Below are positions 1 to 11,051 of a stretch of 64,000 nt of DNA, piece by piece. The notes below the pieces were generated by a model that saw only the letters and a program-made list of their open reading frames with translations, did no database searches and had not been told where the DNA came from. Each line of letters starts with the position of its first letter. Positions within the stretch are counted from its first letter, which is position 1. A program made the translations under genes and the position numbers. Source of the stretch: Osmia lignaria lignaria (lineage: Eukaryota > Arthropoda > Insecta > Hymenoptera > Megachilidae); contig NW_027478160.1 in NCBI RefSeq assembly GCF_051020975.1, forward strand, positions 17,258,001 through 17,322,000, given 5' to 3'.

Positions 1-106
1 TATCTGCAAATATCTCGGAAACCAAGCGAGCTATGGCAAAATGGTAAGAGACCTTTTTTGTCGAGAATTATGTTTCCTACAATTTAGGTTCTATGATATT
101 TTTTGA
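1..106. repeat. Partial monomer at the left edge
   Basis: This is the last third of a monomer, from 'tatctgcaaatatctcgg' to the TGATCA that opens the next unit. It carries small private variants ('aaccaagcg', 'aatggtaagag', 'tttgtcgagaa'). The array therefore starts before this window. Confidence 0.95.
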
Positions 107-131
107 TCAGAAGCGTAGTTTTCGAGATATA

Positions 132-290
132 TCGAGATATTTAAAAGTTCCGAAGCCGCACCAACATAATAGAGATGCAGAAACACCGTGGCCCCTTTCT
201 TTGAGATAACTCTGCACTATTGCGAGATGCAAATGCCACTTCCAGCTTAGCTGTGCAGAAGAAGAACAACAAGAAGAAGAAATATCTCGA
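132..290. repeat. Inverted repeat arms inside class A monomers
   Basis: TCGAGATATTT (132-142) and AAATATCTCGA (280-290) are perfect 11-bp inverted arms with a 137-bp spacer. ATATCTCGAA (282-291) also matches the inverse of 121-130, and a further AAATATCTCG lies at 331-340. Class B units have AAGATATTT in the first arm, which cuts the perfect match to about 8 bp. The arms could allow a cruciform or a stem in a transcript. This is structure only; no function is shown. Confidence 0.5.
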
Positions 291-368
291 AATATGTCCG
301 TCAGGCCCCTTCCCTTGAGATATATCTGCAAATATCTCGGAAACGAAGCGAGCTATGGCAAAATGTTA
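186..368. repeat. Internal direct duplication within the monomer (shown in the first full unit)
   Basis: 'ccgtggcccctttctttgag' with 'ataactctgca' (from 186) resembles 'ccgtcaggccccttccc' with 'ttgagatatatctgca' (from 298). Both are followed by 'gcgag(a/c)t' and a 'gcaaa' word (224-236; 350-364), the second with about 12-15 extra bases. The copies start about 112-114 bp apart. In the minus-strand frame they appear as MQIYLKGRG and VQSYLKERG, 38 codons apart. The monomer therefore probably grew by an ancient partial duplication. It is present in every unit. Confidence 0.65.
255..282 (+). repeat. T-free GAA/CAA triplet tract in each monomer
   Basis: A 28-base stretch with no T, built of GAA and CAA triplets. 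It varies between copies: 'caacaacaag' (for example near 17970 and 20870), 'gaacaagaag' (53063, 55318), 'gaagcagaa' (60476, 61443, 62408), and loss of one GAA in the 751 monomer. It behaves as a short embedded microsatellite that still keeps its length in almost every unit. Confidence 0.7.
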
Positions 369-428
369 AGAGACCTTTTTTGTAGAGAATTATGTTTCCT
401 ACAATTTAGGTTCTATGATATTTTTTGA

Positions 429-1069
429 TCAGAAGCGTAGTTTTCGGGATATATCGAGATATTTAAAAGTTCCGAAGCCGCACCAACATAATAGAGATAC
501 AGAAACACCGTGGCCCCTTTCTTTGAGATAACTCTGCACTAGTGCGAGCCGCAAATGCCACTTCCAGCTTAGCTGTGCAGAAGAAGAACAACAAGAGGAA
601 GAAATATCTCGAAATATGTCCGTCAGGCCCCTTCCCTTGAGATAAATCTGCAAATATCTCGGGAACGAAGCGAGCTATGGCAAAATGTTAAGAGACCTTT
701 TTTGTAGAGAATTAAGTTTCCTACTTTTTATGTTCTATGATATTTTTTGATCAGATGCGTAGTTCTCGAGATATATCAAGATATTTAAAAGTTCCGAAGC
801 CGCACCAACATAATAGAGATACAGAAACACCGTGGCCCCTTTCTTTGAGATAACTCTGCACTATTGCGAGCTGCCAATGCCACTTCCAGCTTAGCTGTGC
901 AGAGGAAGAACAACAAGAAGAAGTATCTCGAAATATGTCCGTCAGGCCCGTTCCTTTGAGCTGAATCTGCAAATATCTCGGAAACGAAGCGAGCTATGAC
1001 AAAATGTTAAGAGACGTTTTTTGTAGAGAATTATGTTTCCTACAATTTATGTTCTATGATATTTTTTGA
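429..1069. repeat. Left copy of a dispersed two-monomer block (partner at 9764-10407)
   Basis: 'caacaagaggaagaaatatc' near 589 and 'atctcgggaacg' near 656 recur near 9924 and 9991. The next unit in both places is of the 'gaggaagaac' / 'gtatctcg' type. The offset is 9335 bp, exactly 29 monomers minus the 3-bp loss in the 751 unit. Confidence 0.7.
751..1069. repeat. 319-bp monomer, one GAA triplet lost
   Basis: The triplet tract near 911-923 reads 'acaagaagaagtatctcg', one GAA shorter than its closest relatives at 2680, 4290 and 10086, which otherwise share 'gaggaagaac', 'gtatctcg' and 'cccgttcctttgagctg'. Replication slippage in the tract is the simplest cause. It is the only 3-bp length change I found. 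Confidence 0.85.
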
Positions 1070-1391
1070 TCAGAAGCGTAGTTTTCGAGATATATCGAGA
1101 TATTTAAAAGTTCCGAAGCCGCACCAACATAATAGAGATACAGAAACACCGTGGCCCCTTTCTTTGAGATAACTCTGCACTATTGCGAGATGCAAATGCC
1201 ACTTCCAGCTTAGCTGTGCAGAAGAAGAACAACAAGAAGAAGAAATATCTCGAAATATGTCCGCCAGGCCCCTTCCCTTGAGATATATCTGCAAATATCT
1301 CGGAAACGAAGCGAGCTATGGCAAAATGTTAAGAGACCTTTTTTGTAGAGAATTATGTTTCCTACAATTTAGGTTCTATGATATTTTTTGA
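1070..1391. repeat. Representative class A monomer (322 bp)
   Basis: A typical unit. Order of landmarks on the + strand: TCAGAAGCG; TTTTCGAGATATATCGAG; TTTAAA; 'ccgaagccgcacc'; 'cgtggcccctttc'; 'gagataactctgc'; 'cacttccagcttagctg'; the T-free GAA/CAA tract; 'aaatatctcgaaatatg'; 'caggccccttccc'; 'gagatatatctgc'; 'aaatatctcggaaacg'; 'gcgagctatggc'; a T6 tract; 'ctacaattta'; a second T6 tract; TGATCA. By my count it has 63 G and 64 C (39.4% G+C) and 12 CpG, against about 12.5 expected, so CpG is not depleted. The start is an arbitrary phase, chosen at TGATCA. Confidence 0.9.
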
Positions 1392-4300
1392 TCAGAAGCG
1401 TAGTTTTCGAGATATATCGAGATATTTAAAAGTTCCGAAGCCGCACCAACATAATAGAGATACAGAAACACCGTGGCCCCTTTCTTTGAGATAACTCTGC
1501 AATAGTGCGAGCCGCAAATGCCATTCCCAGCTTAGCTGTGCAGAAGAAGAACAACAAGAAGAAGAAATATCTCGAAATATGTCCGACAGGCCCCTTCCCT
1601 TGAGATAAATCTGCAAATATCTCGGAAACGAAGCGAGCTATGGCGAAATGTTAAGAGACCTTTTTTGTAGAGAATTAAGTTTCCTACTTTTTATCTTCTA
1701 TGATATTTTTTGATCAGATGCGTAGTTCTCGAGATGTATCAAGATATTTAAAAGTTCCGAAGCCGCACCAACATAATAGAGATACAGAAACACCGTGGCC
1801 CCTTTCTTTGAGATAACTCTGCACTATTGCGCGCTGCAAATGCCACTTCCAGCTTAGCTGTGCAGAAGAAGAACAACAAGAAGAAGAAATATCTCGAAAT
1901 ATGTCCGTCAGGCCCCTTCCCTTGAGATAAATCTGCAAATATCTCGGAAACGAAGCGAGCTATGGCAAAATGTTAAGAGACCTTTTTTGTAGAGAATTAA
2001 GTTTCCTACTTTTTACGTTCTATGATATTTTTCGATCAGAGGCGTAGTTCTCGAGATATATCAAGATATTTAAAAGTTCCGAAGCCGCACCAACATAATA
2101 GAGATACAGAAACACCGTGGCCCCGTTCTTTGAGATAACTCTGCACTATTGCGAGCTGCAAATGCCACTTCCAGCTTAGCTGTGCAGAGGAAGAACAACA
2201 AGAAGAAGAAGTATCTCGAAATATGTCCGTCAGGCCCGTTCCTTTGAGCTGAATCTGCAAATATCTCGGAAACCAAGCGAGCTATGGCAAAATGTTAAGA
2301 GACGTTTTTTGTAGAGAATTATGTTTCCTACAATTTATGTTCTATGATATTTTTTGATCAGAAGCGTAGTTTTCGAGATATATCGAGATATTTAAAAGTT
2401 CCGAAGCCGCACCAACATAATAGAGATACAGAAACACCGTGGCCCCTTTCTTTGAGATAACTCTGCACTATTGCGACCTGCAAATGCCACTTCCAGCTCA
2501 GCTGTGCAGAAGAAGAACAACAAGAAGAAGAAATATCTCGAAATATGTCCGTCAGGCCCCTTCCCTTGAGATAAATCTGCAAATATCTCGGAAACGAAGC
2601 GAGCTATGGCAAAATATTAAGAGACCTTTTTTGTAGAGAATTAAGTTTCCTACTTTTTATGTTCTATGATATTTTTTGATCAGATGCGTAGTTCTCGAGA
2701 TATATCAAGATATTTAAAAGTTCCGAAGCCGCACCAACATAATAGAGATACAGAAACACCGTGGCCCCTTTCTTTGAGATAACTCTGCACTATTGCGAGC
2801 TGCAAATGCCACTTCCAGCTTAGCTGTGCAGAGGAAGAACAACAAGAAGAAGAAGTATCTCGAAATATGTCCGTCAGGCCCGTTCCTTTGAGCTGAATCT
2901 GCAAATATCTCGGAAACGAAGCGAGCTATGGCAAAATGTTAAGAGACGTTTTTTGTAGAGAATTATATTTCCTACAATTTATGTTCTATGATATTTTTTG
3001 ATCAGAAGCGTAGTTTTCGAGATATATCGAGATATTTAAAAGTTCCGAAGCCGCACCAACATAATAGAGATACAGAAACACCGTGGCCCCTTTCTTTGAG
3101 ATAATTCTGCACTAGTGCGAGCCGCAAATGCCACTTCCAGCTTAGCTGTGCAGAAGAAGAACAACAAGAAGAAGAAATATCTCGAAATATGTCCGACAGG
3201 CCCCTTCCCTTGAGATAAATTTGCAAATATCTCGGAAACGAAGCGAGCTATGGCGAAATGTTAAGAGACCTTTTTTGTAGAGAATTAAGTTTCCTACTTT
3301 TTATCTTCTATGATATTTTTTGATCAGATGCGTAGTTCTCGAGATGTATCAAGATATTTAAAAGTTCCGAAGCCGCACCAACATAATAGAGATACAGAAA
3401 CACCGTGGCCCCTCTCTTTGAGATAACTCTGCACTATTGCGCGCTGCAAATGCCACTTCCAGCTTAGCTGTGCAGAAGAAGAACAACAAGAAGAAGAAAT
3501 ATCTCGAAATATGTCCGTCAGGCCCCTTCCCTTGAGATAAATCTGCAAATATCTCGGAAACGAAGCGAGCTATGGCAAAATGTTAAGAGACCTTTTTTGT
3601 AGAGAATTAAGTTTCCTACTTTTTACGTTCTATGATATTTTTCGATCAGAGGCGTAGTTCTCGAGATATATCAAGATATTTAAAAGTTCCGAAGCCGCAC
3701 CAACATAATAGAGATACAGAAACACCGTGGCCCCGTTCTTAGAGATAACTCTGCACGATTGCGAGCAGGAAATGCCACTTCCAGTTTAGCTGTGCAGAAG
3801 AAGAACAACAAGAAGAAGAAATATCTCGAAATATGTCCATCAGGACCCTTCCCTTGAGATAAATCTGCAAATATCTCGGAAACGAAGCGAGCTATGGCAA
3901 AATGTTAAGAGACCTTTTTTGTAGAGAATAATGTTTCCTACAATTTATGTTCTATGATATTTTTTGATCAGAAGCGTAGTTTTCGAGATATATCGAGATA
4001 TTTAAAAGTTCCGAAGCCGCACCAACATAATAGAGATACAGAAACACCGTGGCCCCTTTCTTTGAGATAACTCTGCACTATTGCGACCTGCAAATGCCAC
4101 TTCCAGCTCAGCTGTGCAGAAGAAGAACAACAAGAAGAAGAAATATCTCGAAATATGTCCGTCAGGCCCCTTCCCTTGAGATAAATCTGCAAATATCTCG
4201 GAAACGAAGCGAGCTATGGCAAAATGTTACGAGACCTTTTTTGTAGAGAATTAAGTTTCCTACTTTTTATGTTCTATGATATTTTTTGATCAGATGCGTC

Positions 4301-4611
4301 GTTCTCGAGATATATCAAGATATTTAAAAGTTCCGAAGCCGCACCAACATAATAGAGATACAGAAACACCGTGGCCCCTTTCTTTGAGATAACTCTGCAC
4401 TATTGCGAGCTGCAAATGCCACTTCCAGCTTAGCTGTGCAGAGGAAGAACAACAAGAAGAAGAAGTATCTCGAAATATGTCCGTCAGGCCCGTTCCTTTG
4501 AGCTGAATCTGCAAATATCTCGGAAACGAAGCGAGCTATGGCAAAATGTTAAGAGACGTTTTTTGTAGAGAATTATGTTTCCTACAATTTATGTTCTATG
4601 ATATTTTTCGA
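1392..4611. repeat. 5-monomer higher-order repeat (1610 bp), two copies
   Basis: Units 1392-3001 and 3002-4611 share an ordered set of rare variants: 'gtccgacagg' (1582; 3192), 'tggcgaaatg' (1641; 3251), 'tttatcttcta' (1689; 3299), 'gagatgtatc' (1731; 3341), 'tttttcgatcagagg', and the 'gcgacctgc' unit with 'cagctcagctg'. The third unit of each copy differs in its right half (2036 against 3646), so one of them was converted. A partial third copy lies at 8154-9119. Confidence 0.8.
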
Positions 4612-6543
4612 TCAGAGGCGTAGTTCTCGAGATATATCAAGATATTTAAAAGTTCCGAAGCCGCTCCAACATAATAGAGATACAGAAACACCGTGGCCCC
4701 TTTCTTTGAGATAACTCTGCACGATTGCGAGCTGGAAATGCCACTTCCAGTTTAGCTGTGCAGAAGAAGAACAACAAGAAGAAGAAATATTTCGAAATAT
4801 GTCCATCAGGACCCTTCCCTTGAGATAAATCTGCAAATATCTCGGAAACGAAGCGAGCTATGGCAAAATGTTAAGAGACCTTTTTTGTAGAGAATAATGT
4901 TTCCTACAATTTACGTTCTATGATATTTTTTGATCAGAAGCGTAGTTTTCGAGATATATCGAGATATTTAAAAGTTCCGAAGCCGCACCAACATAATAGG
5001 GATACAGAAACACCGTGGCCCCTTTCTTTGAGATAACTCTGCACTAGTGCGAGCCGCAAATGCCACTTCCAGCTTAGCTGTGCAGAAGAAGAACAACAAG
5101 AAGAAGAAATATCTCGAAATATGTCCGTCAGGCGCCTTCCCTTGAGATAAATCTGCAAATATCTCGGAAACGAAGCGAGCTATGGCAAAATGTTAAGAGA
5201 CCTTTTTTGTAGAAAATTAGGTTTCCTACTTTTTATGTTCTATGATATTTTTTGATCAGATGCGTAGTTCTCGAGATATATCAAGATATTTAAAAGTTCC
5301 GAAGCCGCACCAACATAATAGAGATACAGAAACACCGTGGCCCCTTTCTTTGAGATAACTCTGCACTATTGCGAGCTGTAAATGCCACTTCCAGCTTAGC
5401 TGTGCAGAAGAAGAACAACAAGAAGAAGAAATATCTCGAAATATGTCCGTCAGGCCAGTTCCTTTGAGCTGAATCTGCAAATATCTCGGAAACGAAGCGA
5501 GCTATGGCAAAATGTTAAGAGACGTTTTTTGTAGAGAATTATGTTTCCTACAATTTATGTTCTATGATATTTTTTGATCAGAAGCGTAGTTTTCGAGATA
5601 TATCGAGATATTTAAAAGTTCCGAAGCCGCACCAACATAATAGAGATACGGAAACACCATGGCCCCTTTCTTTGAGATAACTCTGCACTATTGCGACCTG
5701 CAAATGCCACTTCCAGCTCAGCTGTGCAGAAGAAGAACAACAAGAAGAAGAAATATCTCGAAATATGTCCGTCAGGCCCCTTCCCTTGAGATAAATCTGC
5801 AAATATCTCGGAAACGAAGCGAGCTATGGCAAAACGTTAAGAGACCTTTTTTGTAGAGAATTAAGTTTCCTACTTTTTACGTTCTATGATATTTTTCGAT
5901 CAGAGGCGTAGTTCTCGAGATATATCAAGATATTTAAAAGTTCCGAAGCCGCACCAACATAATAGAGATACAGAAACACCGTGGCCCCGTTCTTTGAGAT
6001 AACTCTGCACGATTGCGAGCAGGAAATGCCACTTCCAGTTTAGCTGTGCAGAAGAAGAACAACAAGAAGAAGAAATATCTCGAAATATGTCCATCAGGAC
6101 CCTTCCCTTGAGATAAATCTGCAAATATCTCGGAAACGAAGCGAGCTATGGCAAAATGTTAAGAGACCTTTTTTGTAGAGAATAATGTTTCCTACAATTT
6201 ACGTTCTATGATATTTTTTGATCAGAAGCGTAGTTTTCGAGATATATCGAGATATTTAAAAGTTCCGAAGCCGCACCAACATAATAGGGATACAGAAACA
6301 CCGTGGCCCCTTTCTTTGAGATAACTCTGCACTAGTGCGAGCCGCAAATGCCACTTCCAGCTTAGCTGTGCAGAAGAAGAACAACAAGAAGAAGAAATAT
6401 CTCGAAATATGTCCGTCAGGCGCCTTCCCTTGAGATAAAGCTGCAAATATCTCGGAAACGAAGCGAGCTATGGCAAAATGTTAAGAGACCTTTTTTGTAG
6501 AAAATTAGGTTTCCTACAATTTATGTTCTATGATATTTTTTGA
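4612..6543. repeat. 4-monomer repeat (1288 bp offset)
   Basis: Monomers at 4612 and 4934 recur at 5900 and 6222. Shared markers are CGATCAGAGGCG with 'ccatcaggacc', then 'aatagggatac' with 'caggcgccttccc', then 'gtagaaaattaggtttcc'. The following units differ, so the repeat covers about two of the four monomers in full. Confidence 0.7.
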
Positions 6544-6714
6544 TCAGAAGCGTAGTTTTCGAGATATATCGAGATATTTAAAAGTTCCGAAGCCGCACCA
6601 ACATAATAGAGATACAGAAACACCATGGCCCCTTTCTTTGAGATCACTCTGCACTATTGCGACCTGCAAATGCCACTTCCAGCTCAGCTGTGCAGAAGAA
6701 GAACAACAAGAAGA

Positions 6715-7170
6715 AGAAATATCTCGAAATATGTCCGTCAGGCCCCGTCCCTTGAGATAAATCTGCAAATATCTCGGAAACGAAGCGAGCTATGGCAAAA
6801 TGTTAAGAGACCTTTTTTGTAGAGAATTATGTTTCCTACTTTTTATGTTCTATGATATTTTTTGATCAGACACGTAGTTCTCGAGATATATCAAGATATT
6901 TAAAAGTTCCGAAGCCGCACCAACATAATAGAGATACAGAAACACCGTGGCTCCTTTCTTTGAGATAACTCTGCACTATTGCGACCTGGAAATGCCACTT
7001 CCAGTTTAGCTGTGCAGAAGAAGAACAACAAGAAGAAGAAATATCTCGAAATATGTCCGTCAGGCCCCTTCCCTTGAGATATATCTGCAAATATCTCGGA
7101 AACGAAGCGAGCTATGGCAAAATGTGAAGAGACCTTTTTTGTAGAGAATTATGTTTCCTACAATTTATGT
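6715..7170. repeat. Left copy of a 16-kb-distant matching segment
   Basis: 'ggccccgtcccttgag', 'tcagacacgtag', 'gtggctcctttc', the 'gcgacctgg' unit and 'aaatgtgaagag' occur here in order and again at 22811-23266. I saw no difference over about 455 bp. The flanks diverge on both sides. The offset is 16095 or 16096 bp, which equals 50 monomers minus the five 1-bp deletions between. Confidence 0.75.
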
Positions 7171-8153
7171 TCTATGATATTTTTTGATCAGAAGCGTAGT
7201 TTTCGAGATATATCGAGATATTTAAAAGTTCCGAAGCCGCACCAACATAATAGAGATACAGAAACACCGTGGCCCCTTTCTTTGAGATAACTCTGCACTA
7301 TTGCGACCTGCAAATGCCACTTCCAGCTCAGCTGTGCAGAAGAAGAACAACAAGAAGAAGGAATATCTCGAAATATGTCCGTCAGGCCCCTTCCCTTGAG
7401 ATAAATCTGCAAATATCTCGGAAACGAAGCGAGCTATGGCAAAATGTTAAGAGACCGTTTTTGTAGAGAATTAAGTTTCCTACTTTTTATGTTCTATGAT
7501 ATTTTTTGATCAGATGCGTAGTTCTCGCGATATATCAAGATATTTAAAAGTTCCGAAGCCGCACCAACATAATAGAGATACAGAAACACCGTGGCCCCTT
7601 TCTTTGAGATAACTCTGCACTATTGCGAGATGCAAATGCCACTTCCAGCTTAGCTGTGCAGAAGAAGAACAACAAGAAGAAGAAATATCTCGAAATATGT
7701 CCGCCAGGCCCCTTCCCTTGAGATATATCTGCAAATATCTCGGAAACGAAGCGAGCTATGGCAAAATGTTAAGAGACCTTTTTTGTAGAGAATTATGTTT
7801 CCTACAATTTAGGTTCTATGATATTTTTTGATCAGAAGCGTAGTTTTCGAGATATATCGAGATATTTAAAAGTTCCGAAGCCGCACCAACATAATAGAGA
7901 TACAGAAACACCGTGGCCCCTTTCTTTGAGATAACTCTGCACTATTGCGAGGTGTAAATGCCACTTCCAGCTTAGCTGTGCAGAAGAAGAACAACAAGAA
8001 GAAGAAATATCTCGAAATATGTCCGTCAGGCCAGTTCCTTTGAGCTGAATCTGCAAATATCTCGGAAACGAAGCGAGCTATGGCAAAATGTTAAGAGACG
8101 TTTTTTGTAGAGAATTATGTTTCCTACAATTTATGTTCTATGATATTTTTTGA

Positions 8154-9119
8154 TCAGAAGCGTAGTTTTCGAGATATATCGAGATATTTAAAAGTTCCGA
8201 AGCCGCACCAACATAATAGAGATACAGAAACACCGTGGCCCCTTTCTTTGAGATAACTCTGCACTAGTGCGAGCCGCAAATGCCACTTCCAGCTTAGCTG
8301 TGCAGAAGAAGAACAACAAGAAGAAGAAATATCTCGAAATATGTCCGACAGGCCCCTTCCCTTGAGATAAATCTGCAAATATCTCGGAAACGAAGCGAGC
8401 TATGGCGAAATGTTAAGAGACCTTTTTTGTAGAGAATTAAGTTTCCTACTTTTTATCTTCTATGATATTTTTTGATCAGATGCGTAGTTCTCGAGATGTA
8501 TCAAGATATTTAAAAGTTCCGAAGCCGCACCAACATAATAGAGATACAGAAACACCGTGGCCCCTTTCTTTGAGATAACTCTGCACTATTGCGCGCTGCA
8601 AATGCCACTTCCAGCTTAGCTGTGCAGAAGAACAACAACAAGAAGAAGAAATATCTCGAAATATGTCCGTCAGGCCCCTTCCCTTGAGATAAATCTGCAA
8701 ATATCTCGGAAACGAAGCGAGCTATGGCAAAATGTTAAGAGACCTTTTTTGTAGAGAATTAAGTTTCCTACTTTTTACGTTCTATGATATTTTTCGATCA
8801 GAGGCGTAGTTCTCGAGATATATCAAGATATTTAAAAGTTCCGAAGCCGCACCAACATAATAGAGATACAGAAACACCGTGGCCCCGTTCTTTGAGATAA
8901 TTCTGCACGATTGCGAGCTGGAAATGCTACTTCCAGTTTAGCTGTGCAGAAGAAGAACAACAAGAAGAAGAAATATCTCGAAATATGTCCATCAGGACCC
9001 TTCCCTTGAGATAAATCTGCAAATATCTCGGAAACGAAGCGAGCTATGGCAAAATGTTAAGAGACCTTTTTTGTAGAGAATAATGTTTCCTACAATTTAC
9101 GTTCTATGATATTTTTTGA
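8154..9119. repeat. Partial third copy of the 5-monomer repeat
   Basis: Three monomers repeat the order seen at 3002-3967, offset 5152 bp (16 monomers): 'gtccgacagg', 'tggcgaaatg', 'gagatgtatc', then a CGATCAGAGGCG unit with 'gcacgattgcg' and 'ccatcaggacc'. The monomers between the copies are of other orders, so the copies are now separated. Confidence 0.75.
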
Positions 9120-9763
9120 TCAGAGGCGTAGTTCTCGAGATATATCAAGATATTTAAAAGTTCCGAAGCCGCACCAACATAATAGAGATACAGAAACACC
9201 GTGGCCCCTTTCTTTGAGATAACTCTGCACTATTGCGACCTGCAAATGCCACTTCGAGCTCAGCTGTGCAGAAGAAGAACAACAAGAAGAAGAAATATCT
9301 CGAAATATGTCCGTCAGGCCCCTTCCCTTGAGATAAATCTGCAAATATCTCGGAAACGAAGCGAGCTATGGCAAAATGTTAAGAGACCGTTTTTGTAGAG
9401 AATTAAGTTTCCTACTTTTTATGTTCTATGATATTTTTTGATCAGATGCGTAGTTCTCGAGATATATCAAGATATTTAAAAGTTCCGAAGCCGCACCAAC
9501 ATAATAGAGATACAGAAACACCGTGGCCCCTTTCTTTGAGATAACTCTGCACTATTGCGACCTGCAAATGCCACTTCCAGCTCAGCTGTGCAGAAGAAGA
9601 ACAACAAGAAGAAGAAATATCTCGAAATATGTCCGTCAGGCCCCTTCCCTTGAGATATATCTGCAAATATCTCGGAAACGAAGCGAGCTCTGGCAAAATG
9701 TTAAGAGACCTTTTTTGTAGAGAATTATGTTTCCTACAATTTAGGTTCTATGATATTTTTTGA

Positions 9764-10407
9764 TCAGAAGCGTAGTTTTCGAGATATATCGAGATATTTA
9801 AAAGTTCCGAAGCCGCACCAACATAATAGAGATACAGAAACACCGTGGCCCCTTTCTTTGAGATAACTCTGCACTAGTGCGAGCCGCAAATGCCACTTCC
9901 AGCTTAGCTGTGCAGAAGAAGAACAACAAGAGGAAGAAATATCTCGAAATATGTCCGTCAGGCCCCTTCCCTTGAGATAAATCTGCAAATATCTCGGGAA
10001 CGAAGCTAGCTATGGCAAAATGTTAAGAGACCTTTTTTGTAGAGAATTAAGTTTCCTACTTTTTATGTTCAATGATATTTTTTGATCAGATGCGTAGTTC
10101 TCGAGATATATCAAGATATTTAAAAGTTCCGAAGCCGCACCAACATAATAGAGATACAGAAACACCGTGGCCCCTTTCTTTGAGATAACTCTGCACTATT
10201 GCGAGCTGCAAATGCCACTTCCAGCTTAGCTGTGCAGAGGAAGAACAACAAGAAGAAGAAGTATCTCGAAATATGTCCGTCAGGCCCGTTCCTTTGAGCT
10301 GAATCTGCAAATATCTCGGAAACGAAGCGAGCTATGGCAAAATGTTAAGAGACGTTTTTTGTAGAGAATTATGTTTCCTACAATTTATGTTCTATGATAT
10401 TTTTTGA
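9764..10407. repeat. Right copy of a dispersed two-monomer block (partner at 429-1069)
   Basis: Has the same rare variants as 429-1069, with the full-length triplet tract, so the 3-bp deletion in the left copy probably came after the duplication. A private change gives 'cgaagctagc' near 10004. Confidence 0.7.
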
Positions 10408-11051
10408 TCAGAAGCGTAGTTTTCGAGATATATCGAGATATTTAAAAGTTCCGAAGCCGCACCAACATAATAGAGATACAGAAACACCGTGGCCCCTTTC
10501 TTTGAGATAACTCTGCACTATTGCGACCCGCAAATGCCACTTCCAGCTCAGCTGTGCAGAAGAAGAACAACAAGAAGAAGAAATATCTCGAAATATGTCC
10601 GTCAGGCCCCTTCCCTTGAGATAAATCTGCAAATATCTCGGAAACGAAGCGAGCTATGGCAAAATGTTAAGAGACCGTTTTTGTAGAGAATTAAGTTTCC
10701 TACTTTTTATGTTCTATGATATTTTTTGATCAGATGCGTAGTTCTCGCGATATATCAAGATATTTAAAAGTTCCGAAGCCGCACCAACATAATAGAGATA
10801 CAGAAACACCGTGGCCCCTTTCTTTGAGATAACTCTGCACTATTGCGAGATGCAAATGCCACTTCCAGCTTAGCTGTGCAGAAGAAGAACAACAAGAAGA
10901 AGAAATATCTCGAAATATGTCCCTCAGGCCCGTTCCCTTGAGATAAATCTGCAAATATCTCGGAAACGATGCCAGCTATGGCAAAATGTTAAGAGACCTT
11001 TTTTGTAGAGAATTATGTTTCCTACAATTTACGTTCTCTGATATTTTTTGA

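Noticed and set aside
107..331. Minus-strand 74-codon frame repeated in most monomers, as a protein family
   Set aside because: It opens at TTG with no ATG in most copies, is broken by stops or 1-bp changes in about 20 copies, and shifts frame between monomers because 322 is not divisible by 3. Low-complexity Ser/Cys codons come from the GAA/CAA tract.
331..352. CENP-B box in 'ctcggaaacgaag'
   Set aside because: It contains a TTCG-like core on the minus strand, but the spacing and the CGGG half do not match the NTTCGNNNNANNCGGGN pattern.
376..381. T6 tract as a terminator (RNA polymerase III or intrinsic)
   Set aside because: It occurs once per monomer by repetition, with no promoter boxes, RNA gene or GC-rich stem before it.
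2439..2636. Plus-strand 65-codon frames seen in some monomers
   Set aside because: They open at GTG and exist only where 'cttagctg' is changed (usually to 'ctcagctg'), removing a TAG. No codon signature or upstream signal.
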